DNA from: Chara braunii
Lineage: Eukaryota; Streptophyta; Charophyceae; Charales; Characeae
DNA length: 28,935 bases
Assembly: GCA_003427395.1 (NCBI GenBank)
Contig: BFEA01000458.1
Location: 699,902-728,836, forward strand
Direction of reading: 5' to 3'
Of this stretch, positions 1 to 9,005 are shown piece after piece. Below the pieces are notes generated by a model that was not told the DNA's origin, ran no database searches, and saw only the letters and a list, made by a program, of their open reading frames with translations. Positions within the stretch are counted from its first letter, which is position 1; each line of letters opens with the position of its first letter. The translations under genes and the position numbers were made by a program.

Positions 1-708
1 AGAAGGGGGAAGGAGGTGGAAGGAAGGAGCGATGAGAAACGGAGTGGGGGCTGGTCAGGGCGAAGCAATAGAGATAAATGTCTGCCTGCCATTGTAGCGG
101 AGAAACGCGGTGGGGGAGAAGAACAATAGACCCCTCCCCGGTCGTCTCCACATCCCTTCCTCCCTTTGCTCACCTCCTGTGATGAAGAGGTCACAAAAAA
201 AAAAAAAAAAACACGCAAATGGGTGAGAGACGAGCATCATCATGCTAAGAAAGCCTCTGACTGTCTCTGCGCGGTTGTCCGCTCGATCGGGAACGCTGAA
301 CGTTCCCCACACGATCGTTGAAGTTTCCGCACAGGATCGGAGCGCGCACACCGTATCCGTTCGCAATGTGCCCTCGATTTCGCTTTCGCGGTCCAGATCA
401 AGCAACGTCAAGCAAGCGATGGGTTCTCGGAACGTCGTGATTAGCTTTGTCCGCCAATAAGTGACCCACACCCGTCCCCACCCAACAAAAAAAAAAAAGA
501 CGACCAATTCATTGGTAAAAGGTAGCCACATAACCCCAATCAATCCTCTCTCGCTTTGAGTCTTTTAATCCGTTCATTGAGGGACAGGTCGAAAGGTCAG
601 CTGGTTGTTTTTGTGTGACTGACGGGAAGTCTGACCGGGGGATTGAGCTGGGTGAGATTTAGTGATCCCTATAATAACGATGACCTCAGCTGATTCGGAT
701 GACGGACT
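1..708. other. No recognisable gene
   Basis: This stretch has no coding signal I can defend. Reading frames are open on both strands over about 240-460 (minus strand 55-543, plus strand 242-460), but their products match no family I know and the minus frame runs through A/T homopolymers at about 195-212 and 486-498. The region is otherwise mixed-composition sequence ending at the first foldback element. Confidence 0.5.
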
Positions 709-820
709 AACATTCTTCAACCCGAATACAACGCACGGTCATTATACATGCATTTAGACTCAAATATACCCCAAATAGAGCCATAATGACCGTAATAGGT
801 TCTATTCGGGGGAAGAGGGT
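709..820. mobile_element. Foldback MITE, copy 1
   Basis: A short imperfect inverted repeat. The left end reads ATTCTTCAACCCGAATACAACGC and continues CGGTCATTAT; the right end returns with ATAATGACCG and, after a few bases, TTCTATTCGGGGGAAGA. It belongs to the family best seen at 20500-20606, where CCGTCTTC termini sit between TA dinucleotides. The ends here are degraded by small indels. It is non-autonomous with no coding capacity; TA flanks suggest a Tc1/mariner (Stowaway-like) source. Confidence 0.65.
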
Positions 821-1045
821 TGCCGGGATTGTTGATAGAGTGACTGACGGTCTCGCCCGTTCATTCGTTCATTCCTTTTCATTCATTCATTCATTGATTC
901 GGCCATTTGTTCATCCGTTTTATGAACTCTTGTCCTTCGGACTTTGGATAAGGAGTCATTTGTTGTTGGTTGTAAATGATTGAATAAGGAACGCTGACCG
1001 TCGGATTTGCAGATTGCTTGATGTCGCGTGCTGATCGAATGATCG

Positions 1046-1440
1046 CTACGTTGATTGATTGGTTGATTGATTGGTTGATTGGTTGATTGGTTGGTTGATT
1101 GGTTGGTTGATTGGTTGGTTGGTTGATTGATTGGTCTGTCGGTTATGATGACCGACGACCAGTTGATGGCATGTTTGATTGGTCGGTGGTTGATTGGCAA
1201 TTTGAGTTTCTTGATTGGTTGATTGAATTGATTGATTGATCGGTTGATTGGTTGATGGGTTGATTGGGGGAGCAATTGATTGGTGGAGCGGTTGATTGGT
1301 TGATTGGGCTGATTGGGTTGATTGGTTGATTGGTTGATTGGTTGACTGGTTGATTTGGTTGATTTCGTTGATGGGTTGATTGGTCGGTTGGGATTTCGTG
1401 AATTCATGCATTGGCTAACTGCGATTGATTGGTTCAGCCG
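1046..1440. repeat. GATTGGTT-type minisatellite
   Basis: About 400 bp of degenerate 4-8 bp units built from TTGATTGG and GGTTGATT. It interrupts itself at about 1136-1215 with non-repetitive sequence. On the minus strand it reads as Asn-Gln-Pro/Ser-Thr low-complexity frames (883-1470 and 1046-1411), which are by-products of the repeat and not genes. Each ATTGG is an inverted CCAAT box core, so the array holds dozens of them by chance of unit composition. Confidence 0.85.
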
Positions 1441-1827
1441 TGGCTTGGACTTGCTGATCCTGCCGCTCATAGATTCCTATTGGTTAATTAGTGGACTTGG
1501 CTAATTGCCGTGTTTGCTGATTTTGCTGTTCTTCCAGACACATTCCGTGACTCAATGGCTAGTTGAGCGATCTATTCGATTGACTTGAGTGATCGAGCAA
1601 TTCACATCCCATAACCTGCTACTGCAGTCTTAAGGATTCACTGATGACGAATTCATTGTCCAAAGGTCGCGAATAAAACCAGTTCCCTCGTCATAACTCC
1701 TAGTCAGCTCATTACCTGCACAATACAGTTTTGATGGTTCTGACATCAATCATCTCGTTGACCAGTTTCTCTTGTCCGCTGATCAGTCGACTCGTACGTT
1801 CACTGCTCACCCCAGCTTTGCCTTCCC
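1441..1827. other. No recognisable gene
   Basis: Non-repetitive sequence between two simple-repeat arrays. I see no conserved motif or sustained frame. Confidence 0.5.
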
Positions 1828-1847
1828 TTACGTACTGCGCCGCTTCC

Positions 1848-1907
<60 letters not shown>

Positions 1908-1932
1908 TACGTATTGCGCCGCTTCCTTCCTT

Positions 1933-2026
<94 letters not shown>

Positions 2027-2027
2027 N

Positions 2028-2117
<90 letters not shown>

Positions 2118-2170
2118 TCTGTGTGTGTCTCTCTCTCTCACGCACGCTCGCGCACACACACACACACACC
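1828..2170. repeat. Compound CT/CA/GT microsatellite with one ambiguous base
   Basis: Blocks follow in the order CT, CA, CT, GT, N, CT, GT, CT, CA. The single N at 2027 marks an unresolved base between two near-identical CT-GT blocks. A flank beginning TTACGTA and ending GCGCCGCTTCCTTC occurs twice (1828-1850 and 1906-1930), so the left part arose by duplication of flank plus repeat. True length may differ from that shown. Several open frames here, both strands, are repeat translations only. Confidence 0.9.
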
Positions 2171-2365
2171 AAGAAACGATGTGTGGGAGTGCTTGGAGCT
2201 CGCTATTCGCTGTGTGACTGCGTGAACGCGTGAATGCGTCAAAATATCAAAGCTAGTAGTTTAACCGGTTGCGCGATCGGTCCCTACTCGATTGACTTAG
2301 AACGACTGCTCAGTGAATGCAGACGCGCACGGATTTCCGATCGCAACGTGCATTATAGTTACTAC

Positions 2366-2486
2366 TACCACCTTCGCCCGGATGGAACGGGGCGACTTCC
2401 AGTCTAGATACAGCGACACGGAGCGGGCCAGTCTAGATAGATATACAGAGATACTAACCGGGCGTCCTATTCGGGTCAAGACGGTA
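2366..2486. mobile_element. Foldback MITE, copy 2
   Basis: Left end TACCACCTTCGCCCGGATGG and right end CCTATTCGGGTCAAGACGGTA are diverged inverted copies of the family ends. TA lies at both outer edges, matching a TA target duplication. The middle holds TCTAGATA motifs shared with the 17440 copy. It has no coding capacity. Confidence 0.7.
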
Positions 2487-2843
2487 GTTGGTTAAGACGC
2501 CCTGAGTCGCACTCCACTTAGGGCAGCTTTCAAGTCTTCTTCTACTTCAATTACTTAGACCGCAACATCGTGCTCGTGAACATAATACGTCTGCTGCGTG
2601 TATATGCTTACACCGGACATATCATCGAGTATCATCTCGCCCGTCCCCTCATCACGATTCTTTTTTTTCGGGGGGGGGGGGGCAAAACTACGCTACCAGC
2701 CATAACCATATACACATCAATACGTATAGAATCTTAGCGCTCCCTCCGTCCTTGCAGGGTATCAGTCGTCGGGCAGTCGTTTGCTTTTTAATCACAACAG
2801 GCGCTAAGGTGGAATCTATATATCACGTAAAGTCTCATTGGTT

Positions 2844-2908
2844 AGGCGACTCCGCAGGCTGTCGAGGGTTCACAGCCTGCTGATGAGTCGGTGAAACTCC
2901 GACAAAAC
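2844..2908 (+). other. Stable hairpin with partial hammerhead-ribozyme features
   Basis: CAGGCTGT (2855-2862) pairs with ACAGCCTG (2872-2879) around a 9-nt loop. CTGATGA follows at once (2880-2886), then GTCGG / CCGAC (2887-2891, 2899-2903) and AAAAC. This order of stem I, CUGAUGA, stem II and xAAAC is that of a hammerhead ribozyme. However, the expected GAAA reads AAAA, no NUH cleavage triplet precedes the first stem, and stem III is not convincing. A plain hairpin is an alternative, because CGACTC (2847-2852) can also pair with GAGTCG (2885-2890). Confidence 0.3.
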
Positions 2909-3316
2909 AATCCGTCACAGCCCCTCGTTTCCTGACCTCTTCCCCCCCTCCGGGTACAGTTCACCGGGCAGCAGTTCTGTTCGACGACATGATGTAATCT
3001 TCGTCAGTCCATCCCTGACCCCCCTTTCTACCTCTCCCTCCGAGCACGCACGTTCAAGCAAAAAATACCCTTACGCAAAGTGTAAGGCACGCACAGAGAA
3101 CTGCCCTCGAAGGGAATAGATAGTCTCACGAGGACCTTTTCATCTTCTCCGTGGTCGTAATTGCGGTCAAGTGCATCCAGGCCTTGCCGGAAAACCGGTC
3201 ATATACATCCAGGAAAGTCCCCGTATGCGTCAGCCCTAAGCCCGTCCCTTATCGCTGTGCCCTTTTGTCCCTCACATAAAAAAGAACTTCCATTCCCATC
3301 AAACTCTTGGAGCTAT
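2909..3316. other. No recognisable gene
   Basis: Pyrimidine-leaning unique sequence with no supported gene. A 65-codon frame over 3161-3358 ends in the following AAT/AAC repeat and has no recognisable content. Confidence 0.5.
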
Positions 3317-3377
3317 AATAATAATAATAAAAATAATAATAAAAATAAAAATAAATAATTAAATAACTAAAATAAAT

Positions 3378-3408
<31 letters not shown>

Positions 3409-3428
3409 TAGTAATAATAATAATAAAT
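3317..3428. repeat. (TAA)n microsatellite
   Basis: Imperfect ATA/TAA trinucleotide array, purest at about 3378-3425, followed at about 3487-3510 by an A homopolymer. Confidence 0.9.
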
Positions 3429-3830
3429 ATGCTGTATAATTGACCCATCAAACTACGCACACTGCATGTATCCCTTAGAACAAGGGGAAAAAAAAAAAAA
3501 AAAAAAAAAAGGCTGCAAGTATGCCGTCCCCATTTTCCACCTTTCTCCTTACCTCATCAAACTCCAGTAGCTGTCCCGATCCCGACTTTACCCTTTCTAC
3601 CCTTACTCCCCCACTGAGCGAGTTTTCAAATCAAGTGCTTGCCACTGTGAATAGCCTACGGGTAGTGCTCCCAACCTGATTTTTTTTTTATTTTTTTTAT
3701 TTTTTTTTTACCCAACCCGATGTTCAAATTTAACCCAAAAGAAAAATGCACCCAACACCTCTACGCTGCCGTCTCGACACTCATAGGTGTCATACACCTT
3801 AGGGCATAACTAAACCACCCCCAGTACCGA

Positions 3831-3955
3831 CAGGCGTAGCTCAGAGAGTAAACTCCACAAGCTGTGGAAATACAGACGTGTTTTTTTTTCTTTTTTCTTT
3901 TTTTGTCTTTTTTTTTTTAACAAAGCTATACAGACGAGTGTTCGAATCCAGATGG
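3831..3955 (+). mobile_element. tRNA-like SINE head split by a T-rich insertion
   Basis: GGCGTAGCTCAGAGAGTA resembles an internal RNA polymerase III A box (TAGCTCAGTTGGTA type), and GTTCGAATCC at about 3940 is a perfect B box. They should lie about 40 bp apart. Here they are separated by a T-rich block at about 3879-3927, bounded by ATACAGACG on both sides (3870-3878 and 3928-3936). That is what a retroposed poly(A) insertion on the minus strand with a target duplication looks like. A related head on the minus strand at 17682-17747 lacks the insertion and shares AAATACAGACC and TTCGAATCCAGATG. Confidence 0.6.
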
Positions 3956-4290
3956 AAGTAGATGAATGAGATTACTGAAAGACAAAGAAAAAAGAAAGAC
4001 AGAAAGAAAGAAAGCAAAGCAAAGAATAAGGAAATTAAAAAAAAAAAAAAACACCCGAGATCGAGAGAGCTGGGCCATTCCGGCTGTGCCGGACTCATCC
4101 TTCCGCCATCCCCTTCTTTGCACGTGTGCGGCGCGAAATCGCGCCAGGTTCATTTCTTCTTGTTTTTACCTTTCTTCTCCTTCTTCATCCCCGTCTGCGC
4201 CAGCCCCTGCCCACAGCGCCTCGGTCCCTTAACGCCCAACAGTCGGACGCTCGGCAGCGGCCTGTGTTCCACAATCTTCCCTGTGTTCGA

Positions 4291-4440
4291 CAATCTTCCA
4301 GTATCTCAGTGGAGACTTCAGATAAAACCCGCTACTAGACTTGTCCATTAGTCTTTCGTTCCTATACCCGGTCCCGACGGACGAGTTGCACAGCAGTACC
4401 ACTGCGAGCCTCCCTACAGAGCTCTCAGCCTTTCACTGTG
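4291..4440 (-). pseudogene. 28S rRNA-derived segment (left copy)
   Basis: Reverse complement of the rRNA-like block described at 22815-22990. GGCTCGCAG, CGAAAGACTAAT and GTCTAGTAGC can be read on the minus strand in the order found in domain II of eukaryotic large-subunit rRNA. It is too short and too diverged to be a functional rRNA. Confidence 0.7.
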
Positions 4441-5071
4441 CCGCTCAACAGGCGCTCCCTGGCTTCCGCTGTGCCACTCCCTGGCCTCCGCTGAGGCCTA
4501 CAGCTTGAGCCTCCACATGGTGGGTCCCTGTACTTCAACGGTCCACCGTCGTACCGACCGAACTAAAACCCGTCAGCTCCGCCGCAGGTCTCGGAACCGA
4601 CACCAATCAAACGCTAAAAATTTAAGACAATCAATAAAATAAACACTTAAAAAAAAAATCGAGAAGTGTGGCGATACACAAAGGAGGGACTTGCCACCAG
4701 ACTGTGATGTCGCGCCCCCTCTGTCTCCGGACGTCTGCGCTTTGCCACCACCACACCGCGCACACCCGCTCACATGCGGGCGTGGACTCATCTTCTCCCC
4801 TTGCTTGCACCGTCAACCACGGACGAGGCCGCTTTATGTGCGACTTGTAAAAAGCACACCACGACAGCGCGCTCACATCGGTGCCTTCCTGAATGCATCG
4901 GACCTGAATTACGGCCCAACTTGGATGCATCTGACAGCAATCACACGGCCAGCTCACCGATTTGATGGAGCTAAGCAGTTAGGTGGGCGGGAAGAGGGGA
5001 GGGGGAAGAGGGGAGGAGGAGAGTTTCGCGTTTATCCGTTGCTCCCGCCAGGGTCGCAATATTTTTCAATT

Positions 5072-5230
5072 TCCTGATTTTTATTCCACTTTTCTGATTT
5101 CAGGGAACGATGACCGCCTTCTACCCAAAAGTAATGTGCTCTAGAGAGAAGACATTTCCTGATTTTTATTTCACTTTTCTGACGATGACAGCCTTCTACC
5201 CAAAAGTAATGTGCTCTAGAGAGAAGACGC
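5072..5230. repeat. Tandem duplication private to the left copy
   Basis: Two units of about 75-85 bp, each ending CTCTAGAGAGAAGAC and sharing CTTCTACCCAAAAGTAATG. The right copy of the element has only one unit (about 22070-22150), so the duplication arose after the two copies separated, or was lost from the right copy. Confidence 0.85.
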
Positions 5231-5652
5231 CCTTCGCATGCATTTTCTTCTCTTTTTAATGCATGGCCAATGGGAGGGCGGTCCATTTTCATTTGGAAGA
5301 CATGGAAAAAGTGAAAAAAACAAACAGTTTATGAAAAAAGCAGCGCTGTCAGATCTGCGTGGTTTGGACGGCCCTAATGGATCGGACTACTACGTTGTCC
5401 TGATTTAATTCGGAAAACACGTGCCCCGGATATAGCTAAAAGGCTAACCCGGGTGCTAGTGGGACCGTGCCCCTGTATTGTCATGATGTCGATGTGAGGC
5501 CCCGTGATTTTTCGTTTTTTGGGTCCTTTTCCTTGTGCAAATGAGAAAAGAACGCCACACACCTTTTTAAACGACGCTAGAGGGTCCCGGCCCCAGGGCA
5601 ACACACGTCGGTCATGACCCTATGACCAGCGTGTGGTTTTCAGCACCATAGT

Positions 5653-5717
5653 TGGTGTCTGTCCCTGCGCAGGGGCCATGGTAATCTTTTCTTTACCCAA
5701 TGTTCGGAAGAACCAGG
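5653..5717 (-). pseudogene. U6 snRNA-like segment (left copy)
   Basis: On the minus strand: GTTCTTCGGAAC (a UUCG-capped hairpin like the U6 5' stem-loop), then AAAAGATTACCATGGCCCC followed by TGCGCAGGGACAG. U6 consensus reads AGAAGATTAGCATGGCCCC followed by TGCGCAAGGATGACAC. The segment between the 5' hairpin and the AGAAG region is shortened, the ACAGAGA box is lost and the AGC triad reads ACC, so it cannot act as spliceosomal U6. Confidence 0.6.
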
Positions 5718-5971
5718 TGATATTAGCCTCTGGGGCATGGGGAACGAACAAATCAGGAGTTTAAATATTTTCGAAGAAAGTATGGTTGGGGCTAACCACC
5801 CCCTCTCCGAAATGGCGTGGCCCCCACGTGTCGGTTTGCCTTCCACAAGGTTAACCGTTGGATGGACACCACTTTAGAAGAGAGCAATTTCTCATCTCGA
5901 AATGCATATCGGGACGGTGATCCCTTCAATGTGTCTCCGGAGAGACATTTCTGCCCCTCGAATTTGCCTGG

Positions 5972-6033
5972 TGGCTGAAAGACACAACTGTCTGAAATAC
6001 GAGCAAGACACAACTCGTTGTGTCTTTCAGCCA
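5972..6033. repeat. 17-bp perfect inverted repeat
   Basis: TGGCTGAAAGACACAAC (5972-5988) returns as its exact complement at 6017-6033. The right copy keeps most of this at about 21254-21314. It can fold into a hairpin with a 28-nt loop. Confidence 0.85.
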
Positions 6034-6056
6034 TGAATGAAAACATGAAGGGCCCC

Positions 6057-6166
6057 GCCGCACTACTCACCAAATGCACAAAAGACGAAAATATGATGGC
6101 GGTGCATCTTTCCTTGTTTTAGCGGAAGATTCGTTCGCATTTCGTGCATTTGGTGAGTAGTGCGGC
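6057..6166. mobile_element. Nested 110-bp foldback element
   Basis: Positions 6057-6078 are the exact reverse complement of 6145-6166 (22 bp). The core motif is CACTACTCACCAAATGCA. The right copy at 21122-21229 has the same structure, slightly decayed. It resembles a MITE that inserted before the 2.1 kb element spread, or a structural part of that element. Confidence 0.7.
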
Positions 6167-6217
6167 GAGGCACGAAGCGTGGTTGGTTACCCTGTCAGCC
6201 ATCTGAAGGACCACCTT

Positions 6218-6850
6218 GTATCTTTCAAGAGACAACTGCCAAAAGACAGCCTTCCTCACATAGCATGGCATATGTTGGTAGGCCTTTATCATTTGATTTT
6301 TCTGACTAGGTAGGCCTGCTGATGGCTGAAAATTCAGATCACGATTCCATTTGTCAGCTTGCCCTTGAAATTCTGGAACATTTCGCAGCTGTGCAGGACT
6401 AGACCCCCGAGGGTAGGGATGTCATCAATACACAACTTTTTTCCTTCGTTTTTCAATTGCTTTCACAGGATCAAAATGACCGGCCATTTTGTAAAAGCAT
6501 TAGGAGTTGTGGTTATTTTAAGATCAAAATAACGGTGAAAAGTTGATTTTTGGTTACAATAGAAGAAAACGGCTTTTTCTGTTGATTTGATTAGGAGTCA
6601 TGGCTTTGTTACACTCCCCCCCTCTTCACTCCCCCCCGCCCCCGTCCCCCCCCCCCTAGCTCATGGGTATGAAGGTGGTTGGTGTAAGCTCGCAATAGAC
6701 TCCCATCCCAGCCCACCACACAGCATGCACTTTGGCCGTCATATTGAGGGCAACAGGTGAAAGAAAGGTGAGTGCTCTCATCGCTTCTTTGCCTTTCTTT
6801 CTTTCTTCTTCCTCCTTTCAGAAGTGTGAGCATTCTCTTCCTCTTCCACG
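6218..6850. other. No recognisable gene
   Basis: Unique sequence with C-rich runs at about 6616-6656. Frames over 6609-6833 (minus) and 6732-6965 (plus) are driven by C/G and CTT runs. No motif recognised. Confidence 0.5.
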
Positions 6851-7075
6851 GTCTTCTTCTTCTTCTTCTTCTTCTTCTTCTTCTTCTTCTTCTTCTTTGT
6901 TAAGCTATGAAGCTGGTCTTCTCTTTTTCTTCTTTTCGTCTTCTCCTTCCTCCTTTTTTTGTTAATCTATGAAGCTGATCTTCTCCTCTTCTCCTTCTTC
7001 TTCTTTTTTGTTAAGTTCCTAAGCCGATCTTCTTTTGCTTCTTCTTCTTTCTTCTTTTTGTTAATTTTGCAAGAA
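6851..7075 (-). repeat. CTT array with a recurring GTTAA...GATCTTC unit
   Basis: A pure (CTT)n run at 6851-6896 is followed by spaced units beginning GTTAA: 6899, 6961, 7010 and a partial one at 7060. The first three read GTTAAGCTATGAAGCTGGTC, GTTAATCTATGAAGCTGATC and GTTAAGTTCCTAAGCCGATC, each followed by TTC and a CTT-rich spacer. On the minus strand this lies just downstream of the tRNA-like head at 7112-7180, so it may be the AAG-rich tail of a SINE. Confidence 0.65.
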
Positions 7076-7111
7076 GCGGAATAGCACTAACATCATTCTA
7101 TAGAGCAGAAT

Positions 7112-7180
7112 TTGACATTTCGAACTCTTAACTACTTCTCACGAGTTACATCTGTGTATCGCTGAGCCACCAGGCAAGCA
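7112..7180 (-). mobile_element. tRNA-like SINE head
   Basis: The minus strand reads GCCTGGTGGCTCAGCGATAC (A-box-like) and, about 40 nt on, AAGAGTTCGAAATGTC (B-box-like). The acceptor ends do not pair, so it is not a working tRNA. A purine-rich repeated tail follows downstream. Confidence 0.5.
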
Positions 7181-7671
7181 CAGGATCTCCTCCTCCTCCT
7201 TCATTTGCTTATCCAGTCGGTCGAGCAGCACGTGATGCTCATAGAAGGAAGTGGAGAAAACTGATGACGAAGAAGATGAAATAGAATACCGTATGAATCG
7301 TAAGAGCGAAATCGATCGCCACATCCTGGCTGTTCATCCACGTCCACGTGCACCGGATTTTCTTTCCCTATGTTTGTTCTTCTTCTCGTTGTCCTTGGGT
7401 CTTGTTCTTCATCAGCCTCTACCTTCTGCATCTATTTTCGTCTGGACCCTCCCTCCCTCCCGCGCCCCTCCATAATCATCCTGCTCCCCTCCTCCCGTCT
7501 GCGAGCTCCACATGTCGTGACCTGGAGTAATGTCCCCAATATTGTGAACTTCCTCCCTACCCCATTGATCTTCATAATCTATGGTGCTGGCGGAAACACG
7601 TCGGGCAATGTGCCAGTTTCCTCTGCATGTCCTTCAAGTTCCGTCTGTGTCTGCTTCTTTGCTTCTCAAGT
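7181..7671. other. No recognisable gene
   Basis: Pyrimidine-rich sequence. A plus-strand frame runs 7370-7819 for 149 codons, but it is serine/leucine/proline-rich in line with base composition and crosses into the direct repeat that follows. Confidence 0.45.
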
Positions 7672-7955
7672 TCTTAACCCACCATTACATCCAAGCCTGT
7701 TTCGTATGAGACGGATTCCCCCTGCGCACCAAGCTTTGCCGAAATGCCAGTGCAGCGTTTTTGTTTTCGTTTTGGCTGGCGCCGCCAGCCATTTTGGTGC
7801 AGTTCCCCCCGGCCCATGATTTTTTTGGAGAGAGCCTCTCGTTGTTCTCGAGTAGCCTGGGGCCATGTACTGGTGGTTTAAACCACCACTACCTCCGAGC
7901 CTCTTCTTGTCGAGGCGGAAAAGAACTGCGTGCCAATCTTTGCCAAAGTGCCAGC
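7672..7955. repeat. Pair of about 85-bp diverged direct repeats
   Basis: 7672-7755 and 7868-7955 share a pattern: ACC(A)CCA then TAC then TCC then AGCCT, a short spacer, then CCAA and CTTTGCC with AAATGCCAG or AAGTGCCAG. The minus-strand frame 7666-8028 spans both and so contains an internal repeat (two HFGK...RLGxxGGL blocks). I do not recognise the product and treat it as a repeat translation. Confidence 0.5.
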
Positions 7956-8060
7956 TCGAGGTGCTTCTCCAAGCACTTGCAAAGAGGCTTCCACTAGAAA
8001 AACTCACTGTGGTGGAACAGTGAAGCAATGGATGCAGGCCCTATGTCCCCATCTCTTCTT

Positions 8061-8113
8061 GCCAAACCCCATCTTTTTTTTTTTTCCTTTTTTTTTTTGC
8101 CAAACCCCATCTT
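8061..8113 (-). mobile_element. Poly(A)-only insertion with 15-bp target duplication
   Basis: GCCAAACCCCATCTT occurs exactly at 8061-8075 and 8099-8113, with only a T-rich run between. This is the footprint of target-primed reverse transcription that delivered little more than a poly(A) tail on the minus strand. Slippage duplication around a T tract is the alternative. Confidence 0.55.
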
Positions 8114-8356
8114 GGCCAGTTCAATTTGCCAGTTTCTCTTTGCCACTCTTCTCTGCACGGATTCAATTGTGCACATTGTCTTTTTTGCAGTTTGTTTAGA
8201 ATGTGACTGATCTCCAAACCACGCCTCCCTGCTTGGGCTTCTTACAATTATAATAACAAGTCGACCTGGTGCGGCTAAGCCGCACCCCACTGAATCTCCT
8301 GCGCCATAACTTCTTTTCTTTTCTGCATGTCGAGAGCAGGGGAGCGGCCTCCCTAT

Positions 8357-8393
8357 CCCCCCCCCCCCCCCCCCCTCTCTCTCTCTCTCTCTC
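8357..8393. repeat. C20 homopolymer plus (CT)n
   Basis: Twenty consecutive C at 8357-8376 run into a CT dinucleotide tract. It drives several spurious Gly/Arg-Glu and Pro/Ser-Leu frames across 8196-8709 on both strands. Confidence 0.9.
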
Positions 8394-8779
8394 CCTCCTT
8401 CCCTCCGCTGCAGCACACCAGGCTTCGAACCCGCGTGGACGGGAAAAAAAAATCTCTGCACTTTTTGCAGGTTTCCCTTGGGCCCACGCCTTGCCCCCGA
8501 CCATTTTCCCAACACAGGGAGCCCTTGCTTGCGGAAGCGTCACGCGAGACCCGCTGTTCACCTGACACTTTTGAAACGGCTGCGACAGCTTCCCCTTCAA
8601 AAACAGCAAAAAAGAAACGGCTTCCCCCAAGATCATCAATGCTGCCGGGCACAGCATGACCGCGGTCCTCTCTTTCGCGCAGTTGAACGGGCAGCAACCA
8701 TCCACTCATACCCCCTTCTGAACAAGACCAAATTTGTGGGATTGGACTGCACTAAGGAATTCACAAAATAATTATATAT
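8394..8779. other. No recognisable gene
   Basis: Mixed-composition sequence. Minus-strand frames reach across it (8196-8705 and 8353-8709), but they pass through the C/CT tract and show no family motif, so no gene is called. Confidence 0.45.
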
Positions 8780-8843
8780 CGAGCTTTGAACTCACGATCT
8801 GTTCAGTAACAGTTGCATGTGTATACCATTCAGCCATATGGTG
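8780..8843 (-). mobile_element. tRNA-like SINE head
   Basis: The minus strand reads ATGGCTGAATGGTATACACA (A-box-like) and GTGAGTTCAAAGCTC (weak B box) about 35 nt apart. Stem pairing is poor. A second, weaker tRNA-like stretch lies at 8912-8985 on the plus strand after a TTTA run. Confidence 0.4.
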
Positions 8844-9005
8844 AATGACATCCACCCTCATGATTTGAGACCTACTCCAACTGTATTTACTATTTATTTA
8901 TTTATTTACTTTGCTAGGTCAGAGCTCAGAGACGCAACAAGTGCAAGAATGAAACACAGATTCCCGGGTTCGGTTTGCAAATGAGGTAACTTAGCGAAGA
9001 GCAAC

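Larger units (their letters stand above)
4059..6217 (-). mobile_element. 2.1 kb dispersed element, left copy
   Basis: The reverse complement of this segment matches 21071-23186 nearly end to end, with scattered substitutions and small indels. In element orientation (minus strand here) the order is: a nested foldback, a short inverted repeat, a U6-like segment, a weakly 18S-like stretch on the opposite strand, and near the far end a 28S rRNA-like segment. There is no long open frame, no LTR and no terminal inverted repeat, so the class is unknown. The outer end abuts an A-run on the plus strand (4037-4051). This copy carries private tandem duplications at 5072-5230 and about 4260-4298. Confidence 0.85.

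Noticed and set aside
55-543. 162-codon minus-strand frame near the left edge
   Set aside because: It passes through two homopolymers that give Phe runs, is shadowed by an opposite-strand frame and matches no family I know.
883-1470. Asn-Gln-Pro-rich 195-codon frame, like a prion-type or adhesin protein
   Set aside because: It is the translation of the GATTGGTT minisatellite; frames 1 and 2 give similar products.
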